Shown: one piece after another, positions 8,735 through 17,633 of the stretch
How the letters are laid out: every line of letters begins with the position of its first letter
Numbering within the stretch: position 1 is the first letter of the stretch
Made by a program: the position numbers and the translations under genes
NCBI RefSeq assembly: GCF_034006445.1
Contig: NZ_JAVESS010000014.1
Span: 1-64,000 of the forward strand
Origin: Desulfovibrio sp.
GTDB taxonomy: Bacteria > Desulfobacterota > Desulfovibrionia > Desulfovibrionales > Desulfovibrionaceae
Direction: 5' to 3'
Length of the DNA: 64,000 nt
Notes under the pieces: model-generated
What the model was told of the DNA's origin: nothing
What the model saw: the letters and a program-made list of their open reading frames with translations, nothing else
The model's database searches: none

Positions 8735-9419
8735 CAACGATCCTCCGTTATCGGTCAGGAGCTGCCGGCTCCATAGCCATATCCACCACAGGCGGAAGTA
8801 AAATCACACGCGCCCTCCCGAAAGACCATGTCCGGGACGGACGGCGGGCATCGGCCTGCGGGCAATTTCGTGTAATACCCAATCCCTTTGGGGGTAGAGC
8901 ATCTCGCAGTGCAGGTCAAGTTCCGCCAGCCGCCCCCGCCCCCCTGCCGTGAGCGGCCACGCCAGGCAGGCCTGACACCATAAAAATAATTATAATTTAC
9001 AATATACTATCACAGCCCGCCAGGACTGGTGAAATTTTTGCTTTGCCCCCAGATGCTCCCGCAGGTCTTCTTTTTTATCACGTGCTGGCCCGGTGTAAGG
9101 GATTTTTTTGCCCCTGCAAAAAAAATTTCAAAAAACTCGCAGCCATGTGCCCTTGTGCGCAAGCTGACCGCTTTTTCGCCTTAAGGCTTTGATTTGGTTT
9201 TTATTGGCGAAACGAATTTAATGAAAATTTTCCCAATCACCTTGTTTTTCCAAGCATGAGAAGCCATTCCAAGATTGACCCCTCCTTGACGTGTCTCGCA
9301 GCCTGCGATACCGTTGCAATATCTGCGTGTTTGCCCCCCGCAGGGATCGGCGGGGCCGGAGGATCCCGTCGCCAGGCGGCGGGTTATGGGGTAATGTCTG
9401 AATGCAAAAGGACAAGCAC
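8735..9419. other. AT-rich divergent intergenic region, 685 bp
   Basis: No gene is convincing here. The centre (about 8975-9240) is much more AT-rich than the surrounding DNA and should contain the promoters for the carbonic anhydrase gene and nhcA. A 9-bp inverted repeat, TTTTTTTGC with GCAAAAAAA, lies at 9103-9124 with a four-base spacer; it could be an operator or a hairpin. A TTGACG at about 9286 is a candidate -35 box, but no good -10 box follows at the right distance. Confidence 0.4.
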
Positions 9420-10403
9420 ATGAGGAACGGCACATCACTGCTTCTGCTGGCGGCTATCGCCCTGGCTGGCGCGGCGTGTCTTACGGCGCTGGGGGCTGGT
9501 ACGGCAAATGCCGCAGCTCTGGAGCCAACAGACAGCGGCGCGCCATCGGCCATAGTCATGTTTCCGGTCGGCGACAAGCCCAATCCCAAGGGCGCGGCCA
9601 TGAAACCTGCGGTTTTCAATCACCTTAATCACGAAAAAAAGATTGAAAACTGCGAGACCTGTCACCACACGGGTGATCCGGTGGCCTGTAGCACCTGTCA
9701 CACCGTGGAAGGCAAGGCCGAGGGCAATTTCATCACCCTTGAGCGTGCCATGCACGCCACCAACATCGCCAAGCGCGCCAAGGGCAACACTCCCGTCAGC
9801 TGCGTGAGCTGTCACGAACAGCAAACCAAGGAAAGGCGCGAATGCGCGGGCTGTCATGCCATTGTCACGCCCAAGCGCGACTCGGCATGGTGCGCCACAT
9901 GCCACAATGTTACGCCGTCCATGACGCCGGAACAAATGCAGAAGGGCATCAACGGAACCCTTTTGCCCGGCGACAATGAAGCTCTGGCAGCCGAAACCGT
10001 GCTGGCCCAGAAGCCCGTTACGCCTGTTTCTCCCATGCTGGCCCCCCTCAAGGTGGTCATCGACTCTCTGGCCGACAAGTACGAGGGAAGCAACTTCACC
10101 CATCGCCGTCACCTGACCTCCCTCATTGAAGGGATCAAGGACGACAAGCTGGCCCAGGCTTTCCACAATCAGCCTGAACTTCTGTGTGCGACCTGCCACC
10201 ACAGGAGCCCGCTCTCTCTCACGCCGCCCAAGTGCGGCAGTTGCCATGCCAAGGAAATCGACAAGGTCAATCCTGGCCGTCCCAACCTCATGGCCGCCTA
10301 CCATCTGCAGTGCATGGGTTGCCATAAGGGCATGAACGTCGCGCGTCCCAGAGATACCGACTGCACCACCTGCCATAAGGCCGCGCCCAAGAGCGCCGAC
10401 TAG
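9420..10403 (+). CDS. nhcA: Nine-heme cytochrome c
   Basis: The protein carries exactly nine CxxCH heme motifs (CETCH, CSTCH, CVSCH, CAGCH, CATCH, CATCH, CGSCH, CMGCH, CTTCH), in one group of five and one of four separated by about 100 residues. This matches the nine-heme cytochrome known from D. desulfuricans, a periplasmic relative of HmcA. I place the start at the ATG at 9420, not 9402: an AAAGGA motif lies between them and the shorter form gives a clean signal peptide (MRNGTSLLLLAAIALAG, cleavage after TANA, mature N-terminus AALEP). It should pass electrons between periplasmic hydrogenase/cytochrome c3 and the membrane subunits encoded next. Confidence 0.95.
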   Translation: MRNGTSLLLLAAIALAGAACLTALGAGTANAAALEPTDSGAPSAIVMFPVGDKPNPKGAAMKPAVFNHLNHEKKIENCETCHHTGDPVACSTCHTVEGKAEGNFITLERAMHATNIAKRAKGNTPVSCVSCHEQQTKERRECAGCHAIVTPKRDSAWCATCHNVTPSMTPEQMQKGINGTLLPGDNEALAAETVLAQKPVTPVSPMLAPLKVVIDSLADKYEGSNFTHRRHLTSLIEGIKDDKLAQAFHNQPELLCATCHHRSPLSLTPPKCGSCHAKEIDKVNPGRPNLMAAYHLQCMGCHKGMNVARPRDTDCTTCHKAAPKSAD

Positions 10404-10417
10404 CATGGAGTAAGAAT

Positions 10418-11521
10418 ATGAAACGCAGAACATTTCTGACCATTCTGGGAAGCGCGGGCGTGGTCTCGGCCCTTGGCACTGCCAAGGTAGCCCAGGCTGG
10501 CCCCCACACCTTCCCATATTATGCTGACAGTTACGGAGTGCTGCACGACACTACCCGCTGCATCGGCTGCCGCAAGTGCGAAGAGGCCTGCAACAAGGTC
10601 AACCACCTGCCCAAGCCCAAAAAGCCCTTCAGCGACCTCACCGTGTGCGACACCACCCGCCGTACCAGTGAATACCAGTGGACCGTGGTGAACAAGTACA
10701 AGGTCAACGGCAAGGACGTGTTCCGCAAGTTGCAGTGCTTCCACTGCAACGACCCGGCCTGCGCCTCGGCCTGTTTTGCCAAGTGCTTCTCCAAGCACCC
10801 CAACGGCGCTGTGCACTACGACGGCTCGCAGTGCGTGGGCTGCCGCTATTGCATGATAGCGTGCCCCTTCTACGTGCCCGGCTTCCAGTACGACGAAGCC
10901 TTTGATCCCCTGGTGCAAAAATGCACCTTCTGTGAGCCCCTGCTCCAGGAAGGCAAGCTGCCCGGCTGTGTGCAGGCCTGTCCCAAGGACGCCCTCACCT
11001 TCGGCCGCCGCAGTGACCTCCTCCGCGTGGCCCGTGCCCGCATGGCCGACAATCCCGGCAAGTACGTCAACTACATCTACGGCGAAACCGACGCCGGTGG
11101 TACCGCATGGATGGTTCTGAGCCCCGCTGTGGGCCAGGCCGCTGCCGCCATTCCGGCGGACGACGCGCCGCTGGCTGGCGACGAACTGAAACAGCTTGGC
11201 CTCAACACCCACCTCGGCAACCGCCCCATGGGTGAACTGACCTACGGCGCGCTGGGCGCGGTGCCCATGATCGTGGCCTTCTGGCCTGTGCTCTTCGGCG
11301 GTGCGTATGCCATCAGCAAGCGCCGCGAAGCCATGTACAAGGCTGAAAAGGACGAAAAGATCAAGGAAGCCCACGAAGACGTGGCCGCCGCCGTTGACGC
11401 CGCTGTGCGCAAGATTGAGGAAACCCAGGGGCCGGGTGCTGCCGACACGGCTCGCCGCGCCATGACCGAGGCCCTCAAGGCCCGGGAAACGGAGTGCAAG
11501 TGTCACGGGGAGGATAAGTAA
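10418..11521 (+). CDS. nhcB: Nine-heme cytochrome complex, iron-sulfur subunit
   Basis: The 367-residue protein starts with a twin-arginine signal (MKRRTFLTILGSAG), so the ferredoxin domain should be periplasmic. Four cysteine clusters of the HmcB/HybA/DmsB type follow: CIGCRKCEEAC (about residues 48-58), CFHCNDPACASAC, CVGCRYCMIAC and CTFC...CVQAC. That is enough for four [4Fe-4S] centres. One membrane helix near residues 278-296 should anchor the C-terminus, followed by a charged, probably helical tail. The gene starts 14 bp after nhcA and its TAA directly precedes the nhcC ATG. Confidence 0.92.
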   Translation: MKRRTFLTILGSAGVVSALGTAKVAQAGPHTFPYYADSYGVLHDTTRCIGCRKCEEACNKVNHLPKPKKPFSDLTVCDTTRRTSEYQWTVVNKYKVNGKDVFRKLQCFHCNDPACASACFAKCFSKHPNGAVHYDGSQCVGCRYCMIACPFYVPGFQYDEAFDPLVQKCTFCEPLLQEGKLPGCVQACPKDALTFGRRSDLLRVARARMADNPGKYVNYIYGETDAGGTAWMVLSPAVGQAAAAIPADDAPLAGDELKQLGLNTHLGNRPMGELTYGALGAVPMIVAFWPVLFGGAYAISKRREAMYKAEKDEKIKEAHEDVAAAVDAAVRKIEETQGPGAADTARRAMTEALKARETECKCHGEDK

Positions 11522-12736
11522 ATGTCGCACCACAGCATAGTCATTCCTACCAAGGACAAGCTGTTCAATCTTGGCGAGTTCTTCAGACCGACGCCGGGCA
11601 ACATCATTACGGCCATCATCCTGTCGGTGGGCCTGGTAATCACCATTATCCGTTTTACCATGGGCATTGGCTCGGTCACCAACCTGAGCAACACCCAGCC
11701 CTGGGGCCTGTGGATCGGCTTTGACCTTTTGTGCGGCGTGTCGCTCGCGGCTGGCGGCTACTTTACCACCGTGGCCTGCTACGTCATGGGCATGAAGCAG
11801 TTCCATTCGGCAGTACGCCCCGCCGTCACCACGGCCTTTCTCGGTTATGCCTTCGTGGTTGTGGCCCTTCTGTACGACCTGGGCCATCCGCTGCGTCTGC
11901 CCTTCATGTTCTTCTTCCCCGGCACCACTTCGGTTCTCTTTGAAGTGGGCCTGTGCGTGGCCACCTACGTTACGGTGCTGCTCATCGAGTTCTCCGTGGC
12001 GCCTATGGAATGGCTGTCGTCCAAGTTCACCTTCCTGCTCAAGTGGCGCAAGGTCGTGGTGCAGGCCACCATCTTGCTCACCATCTTTGGCGTGACGCTG
12101 TCCACCCTGCACCAGTCCTCGCTGGGCGCGCTGTACCTCATTGCGCCTGAAAAGCTGCATCCTTTGTGGTACTCGCCCTTCATGCCCATGTTCTTCTTCG
12201 TCAGCTCCATGGCTGCCGGATCTTCCATGGTCATTTTTGAAGGCATGTTCGCCCACAAGGGTCTGCACCACTACATGGACGAAACCCATTTGCGTGAAGC
12301 CGACGGCGTCATTTTCAGCTTTGCGCGCGCGGCTTCCTTCATCCTGTTTGCCTACTTCATGCTCAAGGTCATTGACATGCTTGTGCAGGCGAACCTGCCC
12401 TACGTCTTCTCCGGCTATGGCGCCTGGTGGCTTGTGGAAATACTGGGCTTCGTGCTGCTGCCCGCCCTGCTCTACGCCAAGGGCGCGCGTGAACGCAACG
12501 TGACCCTGTGCCGTATTGCCTCGGTCAACGCGGTGCTCGGCATTGTCCTGAACCGTTTCAACGTGTCCATGATTGCCTTCAACTACAATCTGCCCTCAGC
12601 GGAACGCTACTTCCCCAGCATCTGGGAATTCTGCATTTCCATCTTTGTGGTGACGATGATTGTTACCGTGTACCGCTTTATCGTCTACCACATGCCGGTG
12701 CTGTACGAACACCCCGACTTCAGGGATGAGCACTAG
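11522..12736 (+). CDS. nhcC: Nine-heme cytochrome complex, NrfD-like membrane subunit
   Basis: This 404-residue polytopic protein belongs to the NrfD/HybB/HmcC family of quinone-interacting integral membrane subunits. About ten hydrophobic helices can be traced, including GNIITAIILSVGLVITIIRF, the WGLWIGFDLLCGVSLAAGG segment typical of the family, and a C-terminal helix ending in VYRFIVYHMPVLYEHP. It should pass electrons between the quinone pool and the iron-sulfur subunit. The start abuts the nhcB stop, indicating tight coupling. Confidence 0.92.
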   Translation: MSHHSIVIPTKDKLFNLGEFFRPTPGNIITAIILSVGLVITIIRFTMGIGSVTNLSNTQPWGLWIGFDLLCGVSLAAGGYFTTVACYVMGMKQFHSAVRPAVTTAFLGYAFVVVALLYDLGHPLRLPFMFFFPGTTSVLFEVGLCVATYVTVLLIEFSVAPMEWLSSKFTFLLKWRKVVVQATILLTIFGVTLSTLHQSSLGALYLIAPEKLHPLWYSPFMPMFFFVSSMAAGSSMVIFEGMFAHKGLHHYMDETHLREADGVIFSFARAASFILFAYFMLKVIDMLVQANLPYVFSGYGAWWLVEILGFVLLPALLYAKGARERNVTLCRIASVNAVLGIVLNRFNVSMIAFNYNLPSAERYFPSIWEFCISIFVVTMIVTVYRFIVYHMPVLYEHPDFRDEH

Positions 12737-12762
12737 TAGTCAATCCGAAAGAGGAGAATACT

Positions 12763-12915
12763 ATGGAATTCCATACTTTTTACGATTACTTCCTCTATAC
12801 GAAGAGCTGGGCGTACGTCATGATGTTCGTGGTGCTCCCTCTCTATGTAGTGTACTGGAACTTTGTGCTGTTTCCCCGCAAAAAGGGGCGTAACGGCGAG
12901 TCCAAAGGGCACTAG
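12763..12915 (+). CDS. nhcD: Nine-heme cytochrome complex, small membrane subunit (50 aa)
   Basis: This short gene is easily missed. It has a strong GAGGAG ribosome site 6 nt before the ATG and encodes MEFHTFYDYFLYTKSW, one hydrophobic helix (YVMMFVVLPLYVVYWNFVLF), and a basic tail ending in KGRNGESKGH. Size, topology and position match the small HmcD/NhcD membrane subunits of the Hmc-type complexes. It lies 26 bp after nhcC and ends the operon. Confidence 0.85.
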   Translation: MEFHTFYDYFLYTKSWAYVMMFVVLPLYVVYWNFVLFPRKKGRNGESKGH

Positions 12916-12948
12916 GCCATAACTGGTCTGAATCTGCCTGAAATTCGC

Positions 12949-12977
12949 AGGGGGCGGCGTCGCAAGCGTCGTCCCCT
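12949..12977 (+). terminator. Probable terminator of the nhc operon
   Basis: An inverted repeat (AGGGGGCGGCG with CGTCGTCCCCT) lies 34 nt after the nhcD stop. The stem is about 10 bp with one G-U pair. The following T tract is short, so termination may be incomplete or factor-assisted. Confidence 0.5.
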
Positions 12978-13207
12978 GTCATTTGGCAAGGCTTTTGCCC
13001 CATGCGGCGCAGGCGCGTTTTTTTTGAAGGCCGCTTTTGCTGCGCCCGCCCTTTGCCGGTACTGGCCTCTGCCAGCGCATCCTGCCCCTGAAAAAGAGGG
13101 CATGCTTCAGCGCCGCAACGGCCATGCCTAAACCTTTGCAATGCCCGGCCTGGGGGAGAGCCCGCTCTCACAGCACAGAGGCACATTGAGAACAATTACA
13201 GAGCGCA

Positions 13208-13236
13208 TTGCGCCTTACGAAGGCTTGCGCTATAGT
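13208..13236 (+). promoter_or_regulatory. Sigma-70-type promoter for the methyltransferase gene
   Basis: TTGCGC, a 17-nt spacer and TATAGT lie about 70 bp before the GTG start at 13305. The -10 box matches consensus at five of six positions and the -35 box at four of six. Confidence 0.5.
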
Positions 13237-13304
13237 TGGCTGCGTAGAGTGGCTTCGGCGCGTTTGCCATAACGCATTTATGCAGCCATGAGCGGGGGGT
13301 TGAC

Positions 13305-14075
13305 GTGCGAAGATTTTATCAAGAAAGCTGGCAGGGAATTCCATTCACATCCTTTTCGCATATCTCCTTTTTCCATTTGGCGGAGCCCAAGTTTTACGCC
13401 GTATTTTATGAAGAGCTCTTTCGCCGGTTCAAGGATTGGGACGATTTGCCCGCCGTCTGGCGCACCAACAAGCGCAAGGACGCCCGCTGGCTTATCGGGC
13501 AGTTGCGTGACCAGCTCGCCAGGGAAACCCAGCAGCGCACCGAGCCTGTGCGCGTGCTTTCCATCGGCAGTGGCGTCGGCTATATGGAAAAAATCCTTCT
13601 TGAAGAGCTGCCCGACCTGGAGCTGCACGTCAACGAGCCCAGCACCGTGGGCATGAAGTGGCTGCGGGAGGTCATCCCCAACGAGCGTATCTATATCGGC
13701 CTGCCGCCGGCTTGCCTGCCGCCGGACGTTCACTATGACATGATATATTTGTCCACAGTGGACTACGGCATTCCCACGAGCGAATTCACCCATCTGCTTC
13801 AGGAACTGCGCGCGCAGCTTACGCCCGGGGGCGAAATCATCCTGCTCTCCGCCTCGCTGCTGGAAGAGGATTCCTTTATCGGAAGCTTCGTCAATGCCAT
13901 CAAGATTTTCATACGCGGCATTCTGCATTACCTTGGCATACGGCGTCAGCAGTTCTGGGGCTGGCGGCGCACGCGCGATGAATACCGCCAGATATTCAAG
14001 CAGGCCGGGATGACGGAAGTGAAGGACGGCTGGCTGCAGGACGGCTTTGAAACGTACTGGATTCGCGGGCGTTAG
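13305..14075 (+). CDS. Class I SAM-dependent methyltransferase
   Basis: The 256-residue protein has a SAM-binding loop VRVLSIGSGVGYMEKIL (about residues 84-100), an acidic strand LELHVNEPS, and YDMIYLSTVDYGI in the motif IV position. The substrate is unknown. The likely start is a GTG at 13305 behind a GGGGGG stretch. The stop codon TAG at 14073-14075 is formed by the edge of a TA-flanked palindromic element, so the original 3' end may have differed. It is monocistronic. Confidence 0.75.
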   Translation: MRRFYQESWQGIPFTSFSHISFFHLAEPKFYAVFYEELFRRFKDWDDLPAVWRTNKRKDARWLIGQLRDQLARETQQRTEPVRVLSIGSGVGYMEKILLEELPDLELHVNEPSTVGMKWLREVIPNERIYIGLPPACLPPDVHYDMIYLSTVDYGIPTSEFTHLLQELRAQLTPGGEIILLSASLLEEDSFIGSFVNAIKIFIRGILHYLGIRRQQFWGWRRTRDEYRQIFKQAGMTEVKDGWLQDGFETYWIRGR

Positions 14076-14107
14076 AGCATTTACACTTTTTCAAAGTTAA
14101 TCTGCTC
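14075..14107. repeat. TA-flanked palindromic element (family B, minimal form)
   Basis: The 33-bp element begins GAGCATTTACAC and ends GTTAATCTGCTC. It is preceded by TA and followed by CA, probably a mutated TA. The preceding TA plus its first G forms the TAG stop of the methyltransferase gene. The sequence is identical to the copy at 57782-57814. Confidence 0.8.
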
Positions 14108-14145
14108 CAGGGCGCTGTCACGTTGAAATGCCTTGAGGATTGTTA

Positions 14146-14184
14146 ACGCACAAGGCCGCGCGATAATCGCGCGGCCTTGTGCGT
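14146..14184. terminator. Strong bidirectional terminator
   Basis: A perfect inverted repeat of 19 bp per arm (ACGCACAAGGCCGCGCGAT and its complement) is followed by TTTT on the plus strand. It lies in the convergent gap between the methyltransferase gene and the lipoprotein gene, so it can serve both. Confidence 0.85.
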
Positions 14185-14309
14185 TTTATGTACTCTCACG
14201 GCATGTGCCGGGGTCTTCTTCTTTATGAAGCGCGGCGGCTCAGTCTGCCCACACGCCTCCGTCCCACTGGCAGCAGCGTCCTGACGAACGCGCCAGATAA
14301 TCTGCCGGG

Positions 14310-15302
14310 CTATTCAGGGTTGGCTTCGCGCACAAAAACATTGTACGCCTGACGGCTGCCCACGGCGGCATTATTGAGTTCCTCCCGCACGGGGTTGTAA
14401 AAACCCTCGTCCAGCCCTTTTGCAAGCGCCTCTTTAAACTCGGCGGCCTGCTTGAGAAACTCGCGGTAGGTACGCTCCACATCCGGCGCAGCGGGAAAAG
14501 GAGGGCGTCCGGCATCGGCAAGGCTGGCCTCGAGCCTGGTCTTCACCTGCTCCAGGGCCTCACGGTCGGGTTTTTGCGCAGTGAGCAGACCGGCCGTTCG
14601 TGAAAACAGCCCAAAAACCTTTCTGGCTTCCAGTATCTGCCGTTTGAGCGGATGCCCGTAGAGCAGCACTTCTTCCACAGATGCGGCCCTGGCTTCCACC
14701 GTGCCCATGTAGCCGCTGCGGGCAGCGGAAAAGCGATCATAGGTCTTCTCGATGTTGGCTGCCAGAGTTTTGCCCTTGACGCCGTCGTCACGAATGCTCT
14801 GGTCCTTCACATAGCGTTCAAGGGAACGGTAGTCGGCGCGCATGCTGTCGAGGCTCTGGCGCATGTCTTCCACCCACTGCGCCATGGCGCGGGACTCGTC
14901 TTCGCTGAACATCCCCTTCGGGGCCGCAAGGCGCGCGGCCAGAGGCTTGCCGTCGCCGCCATCCGGGCGCGGGGCCAGCATCCATTCGTGCAGGTAGTAG
15001 CGCACGTTGCCCATCATCACATCGGCCTGGGTATAGTACGGGTTGGCAAGGGTACTGGCCGCCGTATTATAGAAAGCCACCAGGGCGTCGGCCGCATCAA
15101 GCTGCTCCTTTGTGGGCGGCGGCCCCAGTTCCTGGGGCGCGCTGCCAGCATCTGCCACGACGTTGGCCTCTGCGGCGGGAGCGGGCTGCGCCTGCTCCGT
15201 TTTTGCGGAAGACGCGGGGGCCTCTTCCTTGCTGCCGGAATCGCAGGCAGCCAGACACAGCACTCCAAGGCATGCAAGCCAGATGTAGAGTTTTTTCATC
15301 AT
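14310..15302 (-). CDS. Lipoprotein, possibly DUF3829/YiiG-like
   Basis: The protein has a classical lipobox: MMKKLYIWLACLGVLCLAAC, with cysteine lipidation after LAA. A low-complexity Ala/Pro/Glu linker follows (about residues 25-50), then a helical domain of about 270 residues. The pattern of long helices with FYNTAASTL, YRSLERYV and AYNVFVREA resembles DUF3829 lipoproteins such as E. coli YiiG, but I cannot confirm the family. The start is the ATG pair at 15302/15299; the ribosome site is weak. It lies downstream of the ulosonate-type cluster on the same strand. Confidence 0.7.
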   Translation of the reverse strand: MMKKLYIWLACLGVLCLAACDSGSKEEAPASSAKTEQAQPAPAAEANVVADAGSAPQELGPPPTKEQLDAADALVAFYNTAASTLANPYYTQADVMMGNVRYYLHEWMLAPRPDGGDGKPLAARLAAPKGMFSEDESRAMAQWVEDMRQSLDSMRADYRSLERYVKDQSIRDDGVKGKTLAANIEKTYDRFSAARSGYMGTVEARAASVEEVLLYGHPLKRQILEARKVFGLFSRTAGLLTAQKPDREALEQVKTRLEASLADAGRPPFPAAPDVERTYREFLKQAAEFKEALAKGLDEGFYNPVREELNNAAVGSRQAYNVFVREANPE

Positions 15303-15375
15303 AGTGTGTTTCGTCCCGGACGCCCCCACCCAAGTGGCGCGGAGATCCGGTTATTGTTGTGTGCTGTTGGGATTA

Positions 15376-15415
15376 AGGAAGCAGCGCCGCCAAAAGAAAT
15401 ACATCAGCGTTTCCT
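15376..15415. repeat. TA-flanked palindromic element (family D, minimal form)
   Basis: A 40-bp element with ends AGGAAGCAGCG and CAGCGTTTCCT lies between TA at 15374-15375 and TA at 15416-15417. The right TA plus the first element base forms the TAA stop of the HAD gene on the minus strand. Longer relatives lie at 25039-25176 and 44877-44936. Confidence 0.7.
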
Positions 15416-16065
15416 TACTGCGCCGCGCGGGCCTTTATCCAGTCATTGAGCCCGGTAAGATCCGTGCCCCAGGGATAGAGAGATTCCGAGGCCGGTTTGA
15501 TGTCCGGGCCAACGCCGTAAAAAAGCGTGCCCACTTCTTGTGCCGCCTCGTGATCCGTGGGGGCGTCGCCCACCATGAGCACGTCCTCCGGAGCCATGGG
15601 CAGCGCGGCCACAATCTGGGCCAGCAGCTTGGCCTTGGCCGGAGGCGAACCGTGAATGGACACGAAATACTGCTCCAGATTGCGCTCGCGCAGCACCGCC
15701 TGCACTTCCTCAAGGGGCGCGCCGGAGCACACATAGAGGGGCAACTTGCCCTTCCAGGTGTCCAGAACCTCCTGAATGCCGGGGATAAGCGGACAACGGC
15801 GCACTTCGTCCAGGGCGTATTCCGCAAACAGACGGCCCAGTCGTTCGGACTCTTCATCCGAAATTTCGCGGCCCAGCACCTCGTTGTAAAACCACTGGAA
15901 CTTCTTGTAACGGCTCACGCCGCCATGCCGCGTGTGGTACATCACAAAACGGTCCTGGGCTTCCTGCCCGTGGGGCGCGGCAATACGCGCGAAGGCCCGT
16001 GTTTTCACGGGCACGCTGTCCAGTATGACGCCGTCGCAGTCAAAAACAATGCATTGCAAAGCCAT
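15415..16065 (-). CDS. HAD-superfamily phosphatase (Gph-like)
   Basis: The 216-residue protein has motif I FDCDGVILDS (D9 and D11), motif II YVCSGAP, a lysine in PPAKAKLL, and motif IV VGDAPTDHEAA. The helical cap after motif I marks it as subfamily IA, like phosphoglycolate or sugar-phosphate phosphatases, not the small tetrameric KdsC type. It starts two bases after the acyltransferase stop. In this cluster it may dephosphorylate the sugar-acid phosphate before nucleotide activation, which is an inference. Its TAA stop is formed at the edge of a TA-flanked element. Confidence 0.85.
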   Translation of the reverse strand: MALQCIVFDCDGVILDSVPVKTRAFARIAAPHGQEAQDRFVMYHTRHGGVSRYKKFQWFYNEVLGREISDEESERLGRLFAEYALDEVRRCPLIPGIQEVLDTWKGKLPLYVCSGAPLEEVQAVLRERNLEQYFVSIHGSPPAKAKLLAQIVAALPMAPEDVLMVGDAPTDHEAAQEVGTLFYGVGPDIKPASESLYPWGTDLTGLNDWIKARAAQ

Positions 16066-16067
16066 AA

Positions 16068-16862
16068 CTATCCTTTTGCGGCCTGGGTCGCCGATCCGCC
16101 AACGCTTGCGTCGTTACTGCCACGCATGCCGATGACCTTGGCGGGCACGCCGCCGACAATGGCGAAGGGAGCCACGTTACGGGTGACCACAGCCCCCGCG
16201 CCCACCACCGCGCCGCGCCCAATGCGCACGTCGGGCGTAATGACGCAGTTGGCCCCGATCCACACGTCTTCTTCAATAACAATCACGCCGGGCACATGCC
16301 CCTGGTGCATGATGGGCACGTCCTGCCGGGCTATGCAGTGGTTGGCCGCCCGTATGACCGTGCCCGGCCCCACAGCCGTATGGCTGCCTATTTCAATGCG
16401 TCCGGCGTCGGCCCCCACATGCACGAAAGGCGAAAGGGCCACGCTGTCATGCAGCACAAGCGTACCGTCCGTGGCGGTGATAAAGCAGCCGCGCCCAAGA
16501 CGCACATTGTCGCCAAGCGTCATGCCCCTGCACCCCGCAAGGCTCAGCCCTGTGCCGAAGCGCACCGAGCCGCAGCGGGCAAACATCCAGCGCCAGCCAG
16601 CCAGACGCAGGGCCAGACCCACGGGGGTGGGGATCCAGCCCAGCAGCGCCACCCACAATTCTTCGAGCGCGGCCCCAAGCCGACGACGCCAGCCCGGCGC
16701 GCCATGGGCAGGTGGCGGCGTGCTCCCGCCGGGCCCAGCCTGCGCGGCTGTGCTTGCCGAAGAAACAGGAGCGGAAGAAACAGGAGCGGAAGGCGCAGCC
16801 GACCCATTGGCCGACCCCGCCTCCGCACCCTGCCCCATGCCTGATTTTTCAGACACAGCCAT
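16068..16862 (-). CDS. Left-handed beta-helix (hexapeptide) acyltransferase
   Basis: Residues about 95-245 show the hexapeptide repeat pattern (for example IGRGAVVGAGAVV) and end in the VGGVPAKVIG motif common in LbH acetyltransferases of the WbbJ/maltose-acetyltransferase type. The first 50 residues are a low-complexity Ala/Ser/Pro tail with an internal 15-bp duplication, not seen in most relatives. The start ATG (16862) abuts the stop of the cytidylyltransferase gene, and the HAD gene follows after 2 bp, so the three genes are one operon. It likely O- or N-acetylates a sugar. Confidence 0.85.
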   Translation of the reverse strand: MAVSEKSGMGQGAEAGSANGSAAPSAPVSSAPVSSASTAAQAGPGGSTPPPAHGAPGWRRRLGAALEELWVALLGWIPTPVGLALRLAGWRWMFARCGSVRFGTGLSLAGCRGMTLGDNVRLGRGCFITATDGTLVLHDSVALSPFVHVGADAGRIEIGSHTAVGPGTVIRAANHCIARQDVPIMHQGHVPGVIVIEEDVWIGANCVITPDVRIGRGAVVGAGAVVTRNVAPFAIVGGVPAKVIGMRGSNDASVGGSATQAAKG

Positions 16863-17633
16863 TTACTTGCTGTATGCCTTCATAAGATCGTCACCTTCCA
16901 TCAGGCGCGTCACGCGGGCCAGATCTTCGGGCGTGTCCACGCTCCAGCTGCGGCAGTCGGTGGGAACCATACGCACCTTTTCGCCGTATTCGAGGATGCG
17001 CATCATGTCCACGGATTCATAGATTTCCAGGGGGCTTTCTTCCATTTCATTGAAGCGCAGCAAATAGTCGCGGCGGAAGGGAATGATGCAGACCTGCTTG
17101 CGCATGGGCACCTTGTCCGAGCCCTTTTTGCGCGAGGGGATGGGTTCGCGCGAGAAGTACAGGGCGTCGTTAAAGCGGTCCACCACCACCTTGACTTCAT
17201 TGGGATCTTCAAATTCCTCAAGGGTGTCCATATCGGCCATGAGGTTGGTCACGTTGATGCTGGGGTCTGTGAGCATGGGGGCAATGGCGGCGTCGATCAT
17301 TTCCGGGCGCACCATGGGTTCGTCGCCCTGCACCATCACCACGATGTCGGCCTTTTTGCCCGTGGCGGCCTCAATCTTGAGCAGGGCTTCGGCCGTGCGC
17401 GTCGAGCAGCGCACGTGATGGTCGCCGGTCATGACGCAGTCCAGGCCCGCACCCTTGCAGTAATTTTCAATGATATCATCGCAGGTGGCCACATAGGTGG
17501 CGGAAAGGGTTTTGCTCATGGCCGTACGAAAGGCCACATGCCCGACCATGGGCACGTTGTGGATGAGGGCCAGGGGCTTGCCGGGATAACGGCTGGACCC
17601 CATACGCGCGGGAATGATGGCAATGATGTTCAT
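16863..17633 (-). CDS. KdsB-like CMP-ulosonate cytidylyltransferase (variant)
   Basis: The 256-residue protein aligns with 3-deoxy-manno-octulosonate cytidylyltransferase over its length: IPARMGSSRYPGKPL at 7-21, VATCDDII, and VQGDEPMVRPEMID around 101-114. The normally conserved SGTDR/SGTER sugar-binding segment is replaced by RCSTR at residues 75-79, so the substrate may not be ordinary Kdo. An AAGGAG site lies 8 nt before the ATG. It heads a three-gene operon with the acyltransferase and phosphatase. No other kdsB is in this window. Confidence 0.82.
   Translation of the reverse strand: MNIIAIIPARMGSSRYPGKPLALIHNVPMVGHVAFRTAMSKTLSATYVATCDDIIENYCKGAGLDCVMTGDHHVRCSTRTAEALLKIEAATGKKADIVVMVQGDEPMVRPEMIDAAIAPMLTDPSINVTNLMADMDTLEEFEDPNEVKVVVDRFNDALYFSREPIPSRKKGSDKVPMRKQVCIIPFRRDYLLRFNEMEESPLEIYESVDMMRILEYGEKVRMVPTDCRSWSVDTPEDLARVTRLMEGDDLMKAYSK

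Noticed and set aside
9181..9438. Minus-strand frame of 85 codons upstream of nhcA
   Set aside because: It overlaps the nhcA start and signal peptide region and has no ribosome site or family resemblance.
10400..12289. Long minus-strand open frame opposite nhcB/nhcC (629 codons)
   Set aside because: It is antisense to three well-supported genes, is His/Gly/Val-rich as expected from reading the complement of GC-rich coding DNA, and has no family resemblance.
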